Below are positions 53,851 to 61,815 of a DNA stretch of 64,000 nt, piece by piece. The stretch spans positions 7,004 through 71,003 of the forward strand of contig CAZMXP010000022.1 of NCBI GenBank assembly GCA_964570285.1. The letters are read 5' to 3'. Positions within the stretch are counted from its first letter, which is position 1, and each line of letters opens with the position of its first letter. This stretch comes from CAZMXP01 sp964570285 (GTDB lineage Bacteria > Planctomycetota > PLA2). The notes below the pieces were generated by a model that was not told where the DNA came from, did not search any database, and saw nothing but the letters and a program-made list of their open reading frames with translations. The position numbers and the translations under genes are program-made.

Positions 53851-54143
53851 CGGACACCGATCTGGTACTGCAGCGCACGCGCCCGAAGTCTCCGCACGCG
53901 GTGGTCTGGAAGATGGTCAACCGCGACGGCCGGATCGTCGGGTATCTCTCGCGCCCGTACGACGGCACGCCCGAGGACGCGGTGCAGACGTGGTACGCGC
54001 TGCACGACGACAACAAGGTCCTCGCGTGGGCGCACGACGTGTCGGGCATCAACAGCGTGATCGTCGCGACGGGCCCGACGGGCCGACCGCGCTACGAGAT
54101 CAGTTGGAACGGCCGCGTCGTGACGGACCTGCGCGCGTCATGA
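53847..54143 (+). CDS. hypothetical protein of the element
   Basis: The 98-residue protein starts with ATGA overlapping the previous stop. It is beta-rich and acidic at its centre (KSPHAVVWKMVNRDGRIVGY, VLAWAHDVSGINSVIVATGP). No family is recognised. Position and overlap support it as a real gene. Confidence 0.55.
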   Translation: MTDTDLVLQRTRPKSPHAVVWKMVNRDGRIVGYLSRPYDGTPEDAVQTWYALHDDNKVLAWAHDVSGINSVIVATGPTGRPRYEISWNGRVVTDLRAS

Positions 54144-54361
54144 GCAACTTCCACGGAGTGACGGTGGAGATGCTGCGGCGGCAGTACGGGCGCTGCGCCG
54201 AGTCCCTTGCGGCGCTGGCCGCGACGGCGGGTCGGAGGGGCGGCGTGCATCGAGGTCGGACCGAAGCGCAGTGGCGCGCGCTCGCGGAGGAGTACCGGGC
54301 CGTGGCCGCGGGAGGCGCGTTTCCCGAGCGACTTCGCCGCGTGGTTGGCGGTGCGCCGTGA
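54140..54361 (+). CDS. hypothetical small helical protein
   Basis: The 73-residue protein has an ATGA overlap with the previous gene. It is Ala/Arg-rich and helical (SLAALAATAGRRGGVHRGRT, AQWRALAEEYRAVAAGGAFP). No family is recognised. Confidence 0.5.
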   Translation: MSNFHGVTVEMLRRQYGRCAESLAALAATAGRRGGVHRGRTEAQWRALAEEYRAVAAGGAFPERLRRVVGGAP

Positions 54362-54558
54362 CGCCCAAGCACCCCGAGATCGTCGTGCGCCTGACGGGCG
54401 AGGACGGAAACGCGTTCGCGATTCTGGGCGCGGTCCTGCGCGCCATGCGCCGGGCGGGAGTCCCGGCTGCCGAGCGCGACGCGTTCACGGCCGAGGCGAC
54501 CGCCTCCGACTACGACCACCTGCTGGCCACTACCATGCGCTGGGTGACGGTCGAGTGA
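54358..54558 (+). CDS. hypothetical small protein
   Basis: The 66-residue protein starts at GTG with a GTGA overlap. The sequence HPEIVVRLTGEDGNAFAILG, VLRAMRRAGVPAAERDAFTA resembles a short conserved protein often found between phage-type genes and DUF2924. I know of no function. A small antitoxin-like or DNA-binding role would be a guess. Confidence 0.55.
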   Translation: MTPKHPEIVVRLTGEDGNAFAILGAVLRAMRRAGVPAAERDAFTAEATASDYDHLLATTMRWVTVE

Positions 54559-55013
54559 GCAAGGTCGCGGCCCAACTCGCCGAACTGGACGCCATGGACG
54601 CGGCGGCGCTCGCGGCCCGGTACGCCGACCTGTTCGGTCGCCCGCCCCGCCTGAAGAAGGCCGCGTGGCTGCGCCGCAAGGTCGCGTGGAAGCTCCAGGA
54701 ACGCGCCTACGGCGGGCTGTCTTCCGAGGCCCGCGCCGTCCTCGACCGGCTCATCGCCGAGGTCGGCGGCCCGCTCGGTGCGACGCAGACCACGCCGCTG
54801 CCCACGCCGCGCCGGCCCGACCTGCCGCCCGCTGGGAGCACGCTGGTCCGTCGCTGGCACGGCGTCGACTACACGGTCCGCGTCCTGCAGCGCGGCTTCG
54901 AGTACGACGGGCGGACGTACCGCTCGCTGAGCGCCGTCGCGCTGGCGATCACCGGCCAGCGGTGGAACCCCAAGCTGTTCTTCGGCCTCGCGCCACGGAA
55001 GCGCAAGCCGTGA
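54555..55013 (+). CDS. DUF2924 family protein
   Basis: The 152-residue protein (GTG start, GTGA overlap) has the DUF2924 signatures: LAELDAMDAAALAARYADLF, then RPPRLKKAAWLRRKVAWKLQ and the later GVDYTVRVLQRGFEYDGRTY and RSLSAVALAITGQRWN. DUF2924 genes are usually adjacent to large serine recombinases in phages and mobile elements, as here. The molecular role is not established. Their C-terminal half resembles a DNA-binding fold. Confidence 0.85.
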   Translation: MSKVAAQLAELDAMDAAALAARYADLFGRPPRLKKAAWLRRKVAWKLQERAYGGLSSEARAVLDRLIAEVGGPLGATQTTPLPTPRRPDLPPAGSTLVRRWHGVDYTVRVLQRGFEYDGRTYRSLSAVALAITGQRWNPKLFFGLAPRKRKP

Positions 55014-56551
55014 CGACCTCGTCCGCCCACCGCCGGGGAGGTGCGAAGGCCACGAGCAACGGTCGGGCCGTCGTCCGGTGCGCGATCTACACGCGGCAGT
55101 CGGTCTTCGACGACGAGGAGGGCGAGTTCGGATCGCTCGCCGCCCAGCGCGAGTCCTGCGCGCACTACATCGCCGCGCGGCGCCCCGATGGCTGGCAGGA
55201 GATCCCGACCAGCTACGAGGATGCCGGCTTCTCGGGCGGCACGATGACTCGGCCCGCGCTGACGCGCTTGCTGGCCGACATTGAGGCTGGGCTCATCGAC
55301 TGCGTGGTCGTCTACAAACTCGACCGCCTCAGTCGCTCGCTGCGGGACTTCGGGAGGGTCCGCGACCTGCTCGAGGCGCACGACTGCGGGCTGGCCTCGG
55401 TGACGCAGAGCATCGACAGCAAGACGGCCACCGGCCAGCTCATGCTCAACGTGCTGATGTCCTTCGCCGAGCACGAGCGCAAGACCACGGCCGAGCGTGT
55501 GACCGACAAGATCCGGGCCTCGCGCAAGCGCGGCCTGTGGACCGGCGGCCGCCCCCCGCTGGGGTACGACAGCGTCGACGGCAAGCTCGTGGTCAACGAG
55601 CCCGAGGCAGAGCGCGTCCGCGAGATGTACCGAGTGCTCAACAGCACGCGTTCCCTCGCCGCCGTCCTGGCCGAGGTCAACGAGCGCGGCTGGCGCGGCA
55701 AGACCTGGACGAACAAGCGTGGCGAAGCCACCGGCGGCGGGCGGCTCGATGCCCAGATCCTGCGCACGCTGCTCAAGACTCCGCTCTACGCGGGGTGCAT
55801 CCGCGCCGGGGACGAGATCGTCGATGCCCAGCACGAGGCGATCGTCGACCGGGCGACGTGGGACGCGGCGCAGGCGATCCTCACCACGCGGCCGCGCAAG
55901 CCGCACCGACCGACCGGCGCGCTGCTCGGCGGCCTGCTGCGCTGCGGGGTCTGCGGGGCTGGGATGACCTACCACTACGCGCAGCGGCACGGGAAGCGGT
56001 ACGGCAGCTACGTCTGCGAGTCGATCATCCGGTTCGGGGCCAAGTCCTGTCCCGGCAGCCGCGTGGCGGCCGGGGACATCGAGGGATTTCTCGTCGGCCA
56101 GATCCGCGCGCTGGGCAGCAACCGCGAGGTGCGCGAGGCGACGCTCGCGGCGGCACGGAGTCAGGCGAGCCAGCGACAGGACTCCGGCGACCTGGACCGA
56201 CGCCGGCAGGCGCTCGCGACGAAACAGGCGCGGCTCGTCGCGGCGATCGAGAAGGGCGGCGACGGCGCGGCGCTGGCGAAGCGACTCGCAGACGTCGAGG
56301 CCGAGCTGCGCGACGTGACCGCGCGCGCCGATGCGATGCGCCGCGAGACCACGCCCCCTGTCGATGATGAGCACGCCGTTCGCGCCGCGCTCGCCAGCTT
56401 CGCCGGCATCTGGGGCGCCCTCGCGAACCACGAGCAGGCCCGGGCGCTGCAGCTGCTCGTCGAGCAGGTCCGCTACGACGCCGGGCAGGGCAGGGTCGAG
56501 ATCGACTACGCCGACGCCGCAATCCGGCTGCTCGGCATGGAGGCGGAATGA
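55010..56551 (+). CDS. large serine recombinase (phage-type integrase)
   Basis: The 513-residue protein starts at GTG (GTGA overlap). The resolvase domain has the nucleophile Ser at residue 31 in AIYTRQSVFDDEEG and the conserved VVYKLDRLSRSLRDFGRVRD. A Recombinase domain (PPLGYDSVDGKLVVNEPEAE, AEVNERGWRGKTWTNKRGEA) and a zinc ribbon (LRCGVCGAGMTYHY...YVCES...CPG) follow. A long coiled-coil then leads to the C terminus. All parts expected of an active enzyme are present. It is the likely integrase of the 48-57 kb element. No att sites could be recognised. Confidence 0.93.
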   Translation: MTTSSAHRRGGAKATSNGRAVVRCAIYTRQSVFDDEEGEFGSLAAQRESCAHYIAARRPDGWQEIPTSYEDAGFSGGTMTRPALTRLLADIEAGLIDCVVVYKLDRLSRSLRDFGRVRDLLEAHDCGLASVTQSIDSKTATGQLMLNVLMSFAEHERKTTAERVTDKIRASRKRGLWTGGRPPLGYDSVDGKLVVNEPEAERVREMYRVLNSTRSLAAVLAEVNERGWRGKTWTNKRGEATGGGRLDAQILRTLLKTPLYAGCIRAGDEIVDAQHEAIVDRATWDAAQAILTTRPRKPHRPTGALLGGLLRCGVCGAGMTYHYAQRHGKRYGSYVCESIIRFGAKSCPGSRVAAGDIEGFLVGQIRALGSNREVREATLAAARSQASQRQDSGDLDRRRQALATKQARLVAAIEKGGDGAALAKRLADVEAELRDVTARADAMRRETTPPVDDEHAVRAALASFAGIWGALANHEQARALQLLVEQVRYDAGQGRVEIDYADAAIRLLGMEAE

Positions 56552-56955
56552 CGAGGACCGTGAAGCTGAAGGTCTCCTTCGCCAAGAACGACGGCGTGAC
56601 GAAGGTGCAGCGGCCGGCGAGGACGCCCGAGGTGGTACCAGAGCCGGCACCGACGACGCGCCCGCCGGCCGAACCCGGCCGCGTCGCCCGCCTCCTCGCC
56701 CTCGCCTACCGCGTCGAGCAGCTCATCGACGACGGCGTGATCGCCGACTACCGCGAGGCCGCCCGCCGGCTCGGGATCAGCGCGGCGCACCTCACGCACT
56801 ACATCGCGCTGCTGGATCTCGCCGTGCCGATTCAGGAGGACATCCTGCTCGGGAGGCTGGGTGTGCCGGAACGGCGTCTGAGGCACCTGACATCCTCGCC
56901 GTCCTGGCCACACCAAGCCGTGCTGCTTCGGCCCTCCGACGTCGCGAAAGTGTGA
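56548..56955 (+). CDS. small helix-turn-helix-like protein following the recombinase
   Basis: The 135-residue protein starts ATGA on the recombinase stop. After a Pro-rich linker it has AYRVEQLIDDGVIADYREAA, then RLGISAAHLTHYIALLDLAV, an HTH typical of small proteins that follow DUF2924-recombinase pairs. It may act as a recombination directionality or regulatory factor. It ends five bases before the convergent gene's stop, so this is probably the right edge of the operon. Confidence 0.7.
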   Translation: MTRTVKLKVSFAKNDGVTKVQRPARTPEVVPEPAPTTRPPAEPGRVARLLALAYRVEQLIDDGVIADYREAARRLGISAAHLTHYIALLDLAVPIQEDILLGRLGVPERRLRHLTSSPSWPHQAVLLRPSDVAKV

Positions 56956-56959
56956 CGTC

Positions 56960-57793
56960 TCATTGCGCAGTCTCCCTAGTTTGTCTCGCATGAGCCGTCC
57001 GCTGTCCTGCAGCGTGTAGCAGTGCGGCCTTGATCGCCCATCGGGCAATCGGAGCGGAGGCCACTCCTTCAGGCCGCACGACTCGTTCGCCAAACTCGGC
57101 AGAGAGTCCACACCACAATCGCCTCGCCCCTCGAGGGCGCTTGGACACGGTACGTGACTCGATGGCGAATGACGGCACGGGCGTGCTGACCTGTTGGTTC
57201 AAGGGGACTCGCGCATTCATCGCCACCAGCGCCTTAGCAACTCCGCGCAATGTGAGCCCGTCCGCCGTGAGTCCTGCTTCTTGTGCAACCATGAGATTGC
57301 AAAGGCGCCATCGAACGGCGGCAGATTCCTGTCGCGTGAGGCAAGCCCCAAGCTTCCAGTAGATGGGATCAAACCAGCGAATGGGATCAGCCGCGAGCCT
57401 CTCCGGATCGGGCGCCTCAAGGATAGCCCGGAGCTGAGCATCGATAAGCCTTCGCTTGCTCGGCGGCGTTGCTACCCAGGCGCTTCGTTGCAGCACACCC
57501 AGCGACGACGCGAGATGGACAACCAGCAGGCGGCGGATTAGGACGTCCTGCCAGAGCAACCCGCGAAACCGCGTGCTGAACACGGTAGCGAAGAGCCTCC
57601 TGCTCGCCTTTACCAGCAACAACAAGTTGGGTTCACTCAGCCGCGTGGCGAACACCCGCTTGCACATGAGCCCACTGATGACTATCAGCTGAGAGTCGTA
57701 TCTCGACCCGCGCAGCGGGGCATCACCGCTGATCGCGTCGCCGCGCCGAGGCGGCTTTCCATCGGCATCTCGTGCTTCTGACGTGTTCTTCAT
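56960..57793 (-). CDS. protein of unknown function, paralogue of 59340-60017
   Basis: The 277-residue protein has no recognised domain. A core of about 130 residues (LFATVFSTRFRGLLWQDVLI, RRLIDAQLRAILEAPDPERL, PIRWFDPIYWKLGACLTRQE) is distantly similar to the protein at 59340-60017 (FAAVFTTEFSGHA, GWQRVLIER, GQLRPVLEADPA, FFDPQKW), with the motif order conserved. No signal or membrane helix is seen. The intervening sigma factor makes a regulatory role possible. Confidence 0.6.
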   Translation of the reverse strand: MKNTSEARDADGKPPRRGDAISGDAPLRGSRYDSQLIVISGLMCKRVFATRLSEPNLLLLVKASRRLFATVFSTRFRGLLWQDVLIRRLLVVHLASSLGVLQRSAWVATPPSKRRLIDAQLRAILEAPDPERLAADPIRWFDPIYWKLGACLTRQESAAVRWRLCNLMVAQEAGLTADGLTLRGVAKALVAMNARVPLNQQVSTPVPSFAIESRTVSKRPRGARRLWCGLSAEFGERVVRPEGVASAPIARWAIKAALLHAAGQRTAHARQTRETAQ

Positions 57794-57984
57794 GATATTC
57801 CATCGTTCGTTGGCTGCGCCGCAAGGAACGATGCGGGCGCGCTTTTAGCCAGTGACATCGCCTTGCGTTGTCATCAGTTTGAAGCCTTTCCATGGCATCC
57901 ACCGTGCGGAGAAGAGTGTTGTGTGATGTGAGTGGCCAGGTGTGCGTCAGCGACACTGCATCACCGACCTGCTGGCCAACTGAA

Positions 57985-58026
57985 AGAGGAGGCCCTGCCG
58001 TATATTTACTCGGCAGGACCTCCTCT
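57985..58026. terminator. strong stem-loop terminator
   Basis: Arms AGAGGAGGCCCTGCCG and CGGCAGGACCTCCTCT form a 16-bp stem with one non-Watson-Crick position and a 10-base AT-rich loop (TATATTTACT). It lies downstream of the small membrane-protein gene at 58057 on the minus strand. It is the longest hairpin I saw in the window. Confidence 0.7.
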
Positions 58027-58056
58027 TGTGCCACGTAGCGTGGCGTGCCCTGCCGG

Positions 58057-58236
58057 TCAGACCGCGAAGGACGCGAACTGACGGAACGCGAAGAAGCAGG
58101 CGGCGAAGCCGAAGACGAACGCGAAGCAGAAGAAAGCCGCGAAGCGGAACGTGGTGCGTCCGACGAACTTCTCGAACGCGGCGAAGTTCCGGTCACCGAA
58201 CTGGTGCTTGTCCGTGACAGTGTTCTTGTCGTCCAT
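58057..58236 (-). CDS. 59-residue Phe-rich membrane protein
   Basis: The ATG at 58234-58236 follows an AGGAGC site. The sequence (MDDKNTVTDKHQFGDRNFAA, FEKFVGRTTFRFAAFFCFAF, VFGFAACFFAFRQFASFAV) is charged at first and then one hydrophobic Phe/Ala segment, a single membrane helix. The opposite strand has a longer frame here, but with composition unlike a protein. It is flanked upstream by the sigma gene and downstream by the strong stem-loop, so it is likely a discrete transcription unit. Confidence 0.65.
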   Translation of the reverse strand: MDDKNTVTDKHQFGDRNFAAFEKFVGRTTFRFAAFFCFAFVFGFAACFFAFRQFASFAV

Positions 58237-58503
58237 GATTGGTTGCTCCTAACCAGGGCGGGGGGGGAAGTGGTTTCTGCCTTGCTGCATGTCCCGCGCT
58301 TGGTACTTGCTTAGTCGTCGTGGCAGCGGAAGCATTACACCTAGCAAAGAAAAACTTCTTGCCAGCTCGTGCTCTAGAGATGACGACACCTCGCAACAGT
58401 CTCGTTTCGCAACTTGCGATCACGCCCGCGCCCACCGTGTCGGCGCGTGGCGACCGAGCATGTTGACTCGGTGCAAGGCTCCGCCTCTACGACACCGCCG
58501 CGC
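58237..58503. promoter_or_regulatory. intergenic region upstream of the Phe-rich micro-protein gene
   Basis: These 267 bases contain no gene and must hold the promoter of the small gene if it is not read from the sigma gene. A G-run (GGGCGGGGGGGGAAG) at 58257-58271 is unusual. No clear -35/-10 could be assigned. Confidence 0.3.
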
Positions 58504-59277
58504 CTATTCTAGATCGCTGCCGTCCGCCTCCGCGGCAAGATGGAGATCCATCAGCCGGGCAACCGCGCGGGTGCGCGCTACACTAAGCGTGGGCTTGCTA
58601 ACTCCGAGAGCCGCCGCCGTAACATCGAGCGATTCCCCGTTCTTCATCGCCCTTACGATGATCCGGTCGCGCTCGGAGAGCCTTTTGATCAGTACCTCCA
58701 GGCGCCTAGAATCTGCCAGGAGTTGGCGCAGGCTCTCGTCGGCTACGTCCTGCCCACTAACAATAGCCGCTGCATCTGAGAGGCCGCGGTGGCGCCGCCT
58801 GTGCTTTGACCGATCTCTGATCACGTCGACGGCCTTGTTCTTGCCAATGGCCTTGAGACGCGCCGCCTCGTTGGCAACCAACTCGGTCGGAGACACCTTC
58901 TTCTGCGCGACCCCTTTGGTGGCTGCTAGGAAGAGGTTTCCGAGGACCTCGTCACAGTCAGCAGAATGGAACCGGTGTTTCCGGGCAAGATCCTTCGCAA
59001 TGTCCGTGCAGCTCGCGAATACCTCGTCCCAAACTGCGTCGTTCTTCTCGGAATCGCTGAGGCGCAGCTCAGAATGCTGATGCGCACTCGACACTCCGTC
59101 TCGGACTGCCGCTGGCGAAACGGAGGGCGATGCAAACGGAGGCTCCGGTGAAGTATTCGAACTACCGGCCCCGGGCGACTTTCTAGACTGCGCTGTCTTG
59201 GCCCGTCGGCGCGGCTTTTTCACGAGAGGGGTCTCCTCGGGCGCCTCCGCCATCGGGCTGTCGATGTGCGGAACCAC
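58504..59277 (-). CDS. ECF-like RNA polymerase sigma factor
   Basis: The 257-residue protein has a basic, Ser/Pro-rich N-terminal extension of about 75 residues. Sigma region 2 follows (DIAKDLARKHRFHSADCDEV, LGNLFLAATKG; then NKAVDVIRDRSKHRRRHRG), and region 4 (LSERDRIIVRAMKNGESLDV, TAAALGVSKPTLSVARTRAV) carries the helix-turn-helix. No anti-sigma gene is visible. It is flanked by two distantly similar unknown genes. The N-terminal extension is unusual for this family and may be a regulatory domain. Confidence 0.82.
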   Translation of the reverse strand: MVPHIDSPMAEAPEETPLVKKPRRRAKTAQSRKSPGAGSSNTSPEPPFASPSVSPAAVRDGVSSAHQHSELRLSDSEKNDAVWDEVFASCTDIAKDLARKHRFHSADCDEVLGNLFLAATKGVAQKKVSPTELVANEAARLKAIGKNKAVDVIRDRSKHRRRHRGLSDAAAIVSGQDVADESLRQLLADSRRLEVLIKRLSERDRIIVRAMKNGESLDVTAAALGVSKPTLSVARTRAVARLMDLHLAAEADGSDLE

Positions 59278-59339
59278 CCCATAGTCGTGCGAGGCGTCCG
59301 CGCATTACATGGCCCGATACGGATTGTTCCGACCAATGG

Positions 59340-60017
59340 TCATCCCGCCGACCTGAGCGTAGCGACAGCCCTCGCCGCCTCCACAGCGGAAAAACCATGC
59401 GCGGCGAACGCCGCCGACTGTGCATCCATCAGGTCGATCAGTCGGGCAAACTTGACTCGCTGCTCTGGGGGGCTTAGCAGCCCGTCGACAAACGGCCACT
59501 TCTGGGGATCAAAGAACGACACGTCGTGCTTTGCCTTAAACGCGGCAGGATCAGCCTCGAGAACCGGACGCAGCTGGCCGTCGACCGCGGCCTTCTCCTT
59601 CGGGCTTGCTCGTTCCCACACCTCCCGAGGATCAAGGCCGCGAACATCGAGGAACCATGAGGCAAGGAACGTTCGCTCGATGAGCACACGCTGCCAGCCC
59701 GCTCCCGTCACACGCTCCGTCGCATGCCCCGAAAACTCGGTCGTGAATACAGCTGCGAAGTCGCGGAGCACGCGTGCGTCCCCGTTTATGGGCTGTAGTC
59801 TCCCGCGAAGGCGCGCCAGCAACTTCTGGCAGACCGCCGAGACGATGCCGGCTCCCATCGTTTGGGGCTGGCTTGGTCGCCCTTTTGCGGGTGGTGGCGG
59901 ACCCAAGAGCAGTCGCTTGGGCCGCAGCACGCTGATTCTCTCGGGCCTGAGCGGCAAACCAGACGGAACCGAACGGTCGCGCGGCGGAACAGCGGAACTA
60001 GCGCCCTGAGCGTCCAT
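59340..60017 (-). CDS. protein of unknown function, paralogue of 56960-57793
   Basis: The 225-residue protein starts at ATG 60017. Its N-terminal 60 residues are Pro/Arg-rich. The rest (VLRDFAAVFTTEFSGHATER, KAAVDGQLRPVLEADPAAFK, HDVSFFDPQKWPFVDGLLSP, GFSAVEAARAVATLRSAG) shares motif order with the protein at 56960. It ends 62 bases before the start of the sigma gene on the same strand, so the two may be co-transcribed. Confidence 0.6.
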   Translation of the reverse strand: MDAQGASSAVPPRDRSVPSGLPLRPERISVLRPKRLLLGPPPPAKGRPSQPQTMGAGIVSAVCQKLLARLRGRLQPINGDARVLRDFAAVFTTEFSGHATERVTGAGWQRVLIERTFLASWFLDVRGLDPREVWERASPKEKAAVDGQLRPVLEADPAAFKAKHDVSFFDPQKWPFVDGLLSPPEQRVKFARLIDLMDAQSAAFAAHGFSAVEAARAVATLRSAG

Positions 60018-60437
60018 GAGCCCCCCTCAGAATAGAAGCGATGGCGAGTGATGCGGCCTTAACGGCGCGGTAGCCCTCGTCCTCATCACGCGCGCCATCG
60101 TGCTCTTGTGGGCTTGGAGGTTCAAGCGACCGTGGACTAGGCTCCGGCGCACGCCTTCCGTGCGCTGGTCTCCGCTGGTTCTCCACAGTCCCACCCCCCC
60201 CGAGAGGCCCCGTGCTGACGCCGACCCGACGGCGTTGCCTGACTCTGTATACCACCCCGCAGCGCGCGGCTGCACGCCAGGAGGGGCGCGGCACTCGTCC
60301 ATCTCTGTTTTAGGACATCCGGATCACTTTTTGCTCAAATTGGATGGGTTCGGGGGGTGGCCGCTGAGCATCCGCCCTGAAGGACAGGCGCCGGGCGCCA
60401 AAGGGAATCGGCCACGACAGACTCGTCAGGCGCCGGC
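60018..60437. other. 420-base interval without a convincing gene
   Basis: Two overlapping frames of about 95 residues exist on the minus strand but lack ribosome sites and protein-like composition. No repeat was recognised. Confidence 0.35.
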
Positions 60438-60647
60438 CTACTGGCTGCGCGAGACGGCCCCATCGGCGATCTCGGCTTGCAGTTGGTGCCGGCCCTGGGT
60501 CAACACCACAAGTCCGAGGGCAAGCAGGAGAACGACGAGCGCCGCCAGCCAAGAGTCTCGCGCCGTGGACGCGCGCTCGAGCTTCGCGACTCGGCGACGC
60601 ATCCGCCTGCGCACAAAGCTGGGCTCCAGCCGTGAAGATGATTGCAT
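60438..60647 (-). CDS. 69-residue single-span membrane protein
   Basis: The ATG at 60645-60647 is preceded by a GGAGG site 7 bases upstream. The protein has a basic N terminus (RRRMRRRVAKLERA) and one helix, WLAALVVLLLALGLVVLTQG, then a short polar tail. It is a small inner-membrane protein of unknown function. Confidence 0.65.
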   Translation of the reverse strand: MQSSSRLEPSFVRRRMRRRVAKLERASTARDSWLAALVVLLLALGLVVLTQGRHQLQAEIADGAVSRSQ

Positions 60648-61014
60648 TCTGAAACCTCCAGGACCGTTGGTGCCCCAAGAGAAGGTCCCGACCGGGTCAC
60701 CATGTGTTCAGTCGCCACCCAAGCATTTGCATTACATGATCATGAAGGGCAGGACCCAGGGCACTGACTGCAGAAGATGGGCGCCGAGAGCACCCACGTT
60801 TCATGCACGTCGTCGTGCGATGTCAGCTGCCCACGATTCAGCGCTCATCGGAAGCCGGCTGACTCATCGCCGATGAGACTCCTGCCATTACGCCACACCC
60901 ATACTGGATGTCGCTGCCCACGCGATCATTCGGCATGTAGCCGTACTGTTTGGCGGCGATTCAGCCTGCTAGGCTCAGTACTTCCTCAACCGAGCCCCAC
61001 CTTGGAGAAGTCCC
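60648..61014. other. 367-base interval without a gene
   Basis: No gene is seen. The region ends with a GGAGAAG ribosome site directly before the histone-like gene, so it includes its promoter. Confidence 0.35.
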
Positions 61015-61650
61015 ATGGCCCTTCGCCGCCTTTCCACCACCGCCCTCCGCGCCGAACTCGCCCGCCGCGAGCGCGGAGCCACGAAGCTCGTCGCGCAGCG
61101 GGCCAAGCTCGCCAAGCAGATCGCGGCGCTCGACGCTGAACTAGCTAGCCTCGGTGCCGCAGCGCCTGCCCGCCGTGGCCGCCCGGTCGGCAGCAAGAAC
61201 AAGCGCCGCAAGGCCGCTCGCCCGGGACGCAAGCTCGTGCGGAACAAGGCCTCCCTCTCCGACACGCTCGCCGCCGCCGTCAAGCCTGGCAGAACCGTCA
61301 CCGTCCCCGAGGCCACGAAGGCCGTTCTAGCCGCCGGCTACAAGACCGCCGACAGGAACTTCGGGCAGACCATCGCACGCACGCTCGCGGCGCACAAGGG
61401 ATTCAAGCGGAAGGGTCGCGGAACGTATGTGCGGGTCGGTGGGATCAAGCCGACGACGAGCAAGAAGGCCAAGCGCCCGGCGAAGCGGAAGGCCGCGAAG
61501 AAGCCGGTGAAGCGAGCCGTGCGCAAGAAGTCGATTCGCAAGGCTGCCACGAAGCCCACGAAGGCGAAGCGACCGGCGCGACGGAAGCCGGCGCCGAAGG
61601 CCACCGCGAAGCCCGCTGCTGCGGTGCAGGCGGTCGCCGCCGCCGCGTAG
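61015..61650 (+). CDS. histone H1-like DNA-binding protein with AT-hook
   Basis: The 211-residue protein begins with a coiled coil (ALRAELARRERGATKLVAQR) and an AT-hook-like segment ARRGRPVGSKNKRRK near residue 53. A small winged-helix-like domain follows (ASLSDTLAAAVKPGRTVTVP, AVLAAGYKTADRNFGQTIAR). The C-terminal tail is Lys/Ala/Pro-rich (KKAKRPAKRKAAKKPVKRAV) like eukaryotic histone H1 and the bacterial H1-like proteins found in Planctomycetota and Myxococcota. It should bind and compact DNA. It is complete. Pieces of its 3' part are scattered at 20738 and 22316. Confidence 0.85.
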   Translation: MALRRLSTTALRAELARRERGATKLVAQRAKLAKQIAALDAELASLGAAAPARRGRPVGSKNKRRKAARPGRKLVRNKASLSDTLAAAVKPGRTVTVPEATKAVLAAGYKTADRNFGQTIARTLAAHKGFKRKGRGTYVRVGGIKPTTSKKAKRPAKRKAAKKPVKRAVRKKSIRKAATKPTKAKRPARRKPAPKATAKPAAAVQAVAAAA

Positions 61651-61713
61651 ACGGAGCCAGCGGGGAGCTCTGGGGAAAAAGGGGAAGAAGGAGAAGAGCT
61701 TTACGCCCTTGCG
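61645..61713 (+). terminator. stop and terminator region of the histone-like gene (repeat D, source copy)
   Basis: After TAG 61648-61650 comes GCTCTGGGGAAAAAGG and the hairpin CGCCC TTGC GGGCG. A near copy lies at 20738-20815, far from any histone gene. Confidence 0.5.
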
Positions 61714-61815
61714 GGCGACCCGTTGACTCCGCGGGCGGGATTGTACGTCCGTCTCCGGCCGGACAGTACTGGGGACCGTGTTCGCAGCCCCATGACCGGT
61801 TCGCGCCGGTCGTCC

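Noticed and set aside
58045..58314. Plus-strand frame of about 89 residues opposite the small membrane-protein gene
   Set aside because: It is Glu/Arg-rich with no ribosome site. The minus-strand frame has a good start and a membrane helix.
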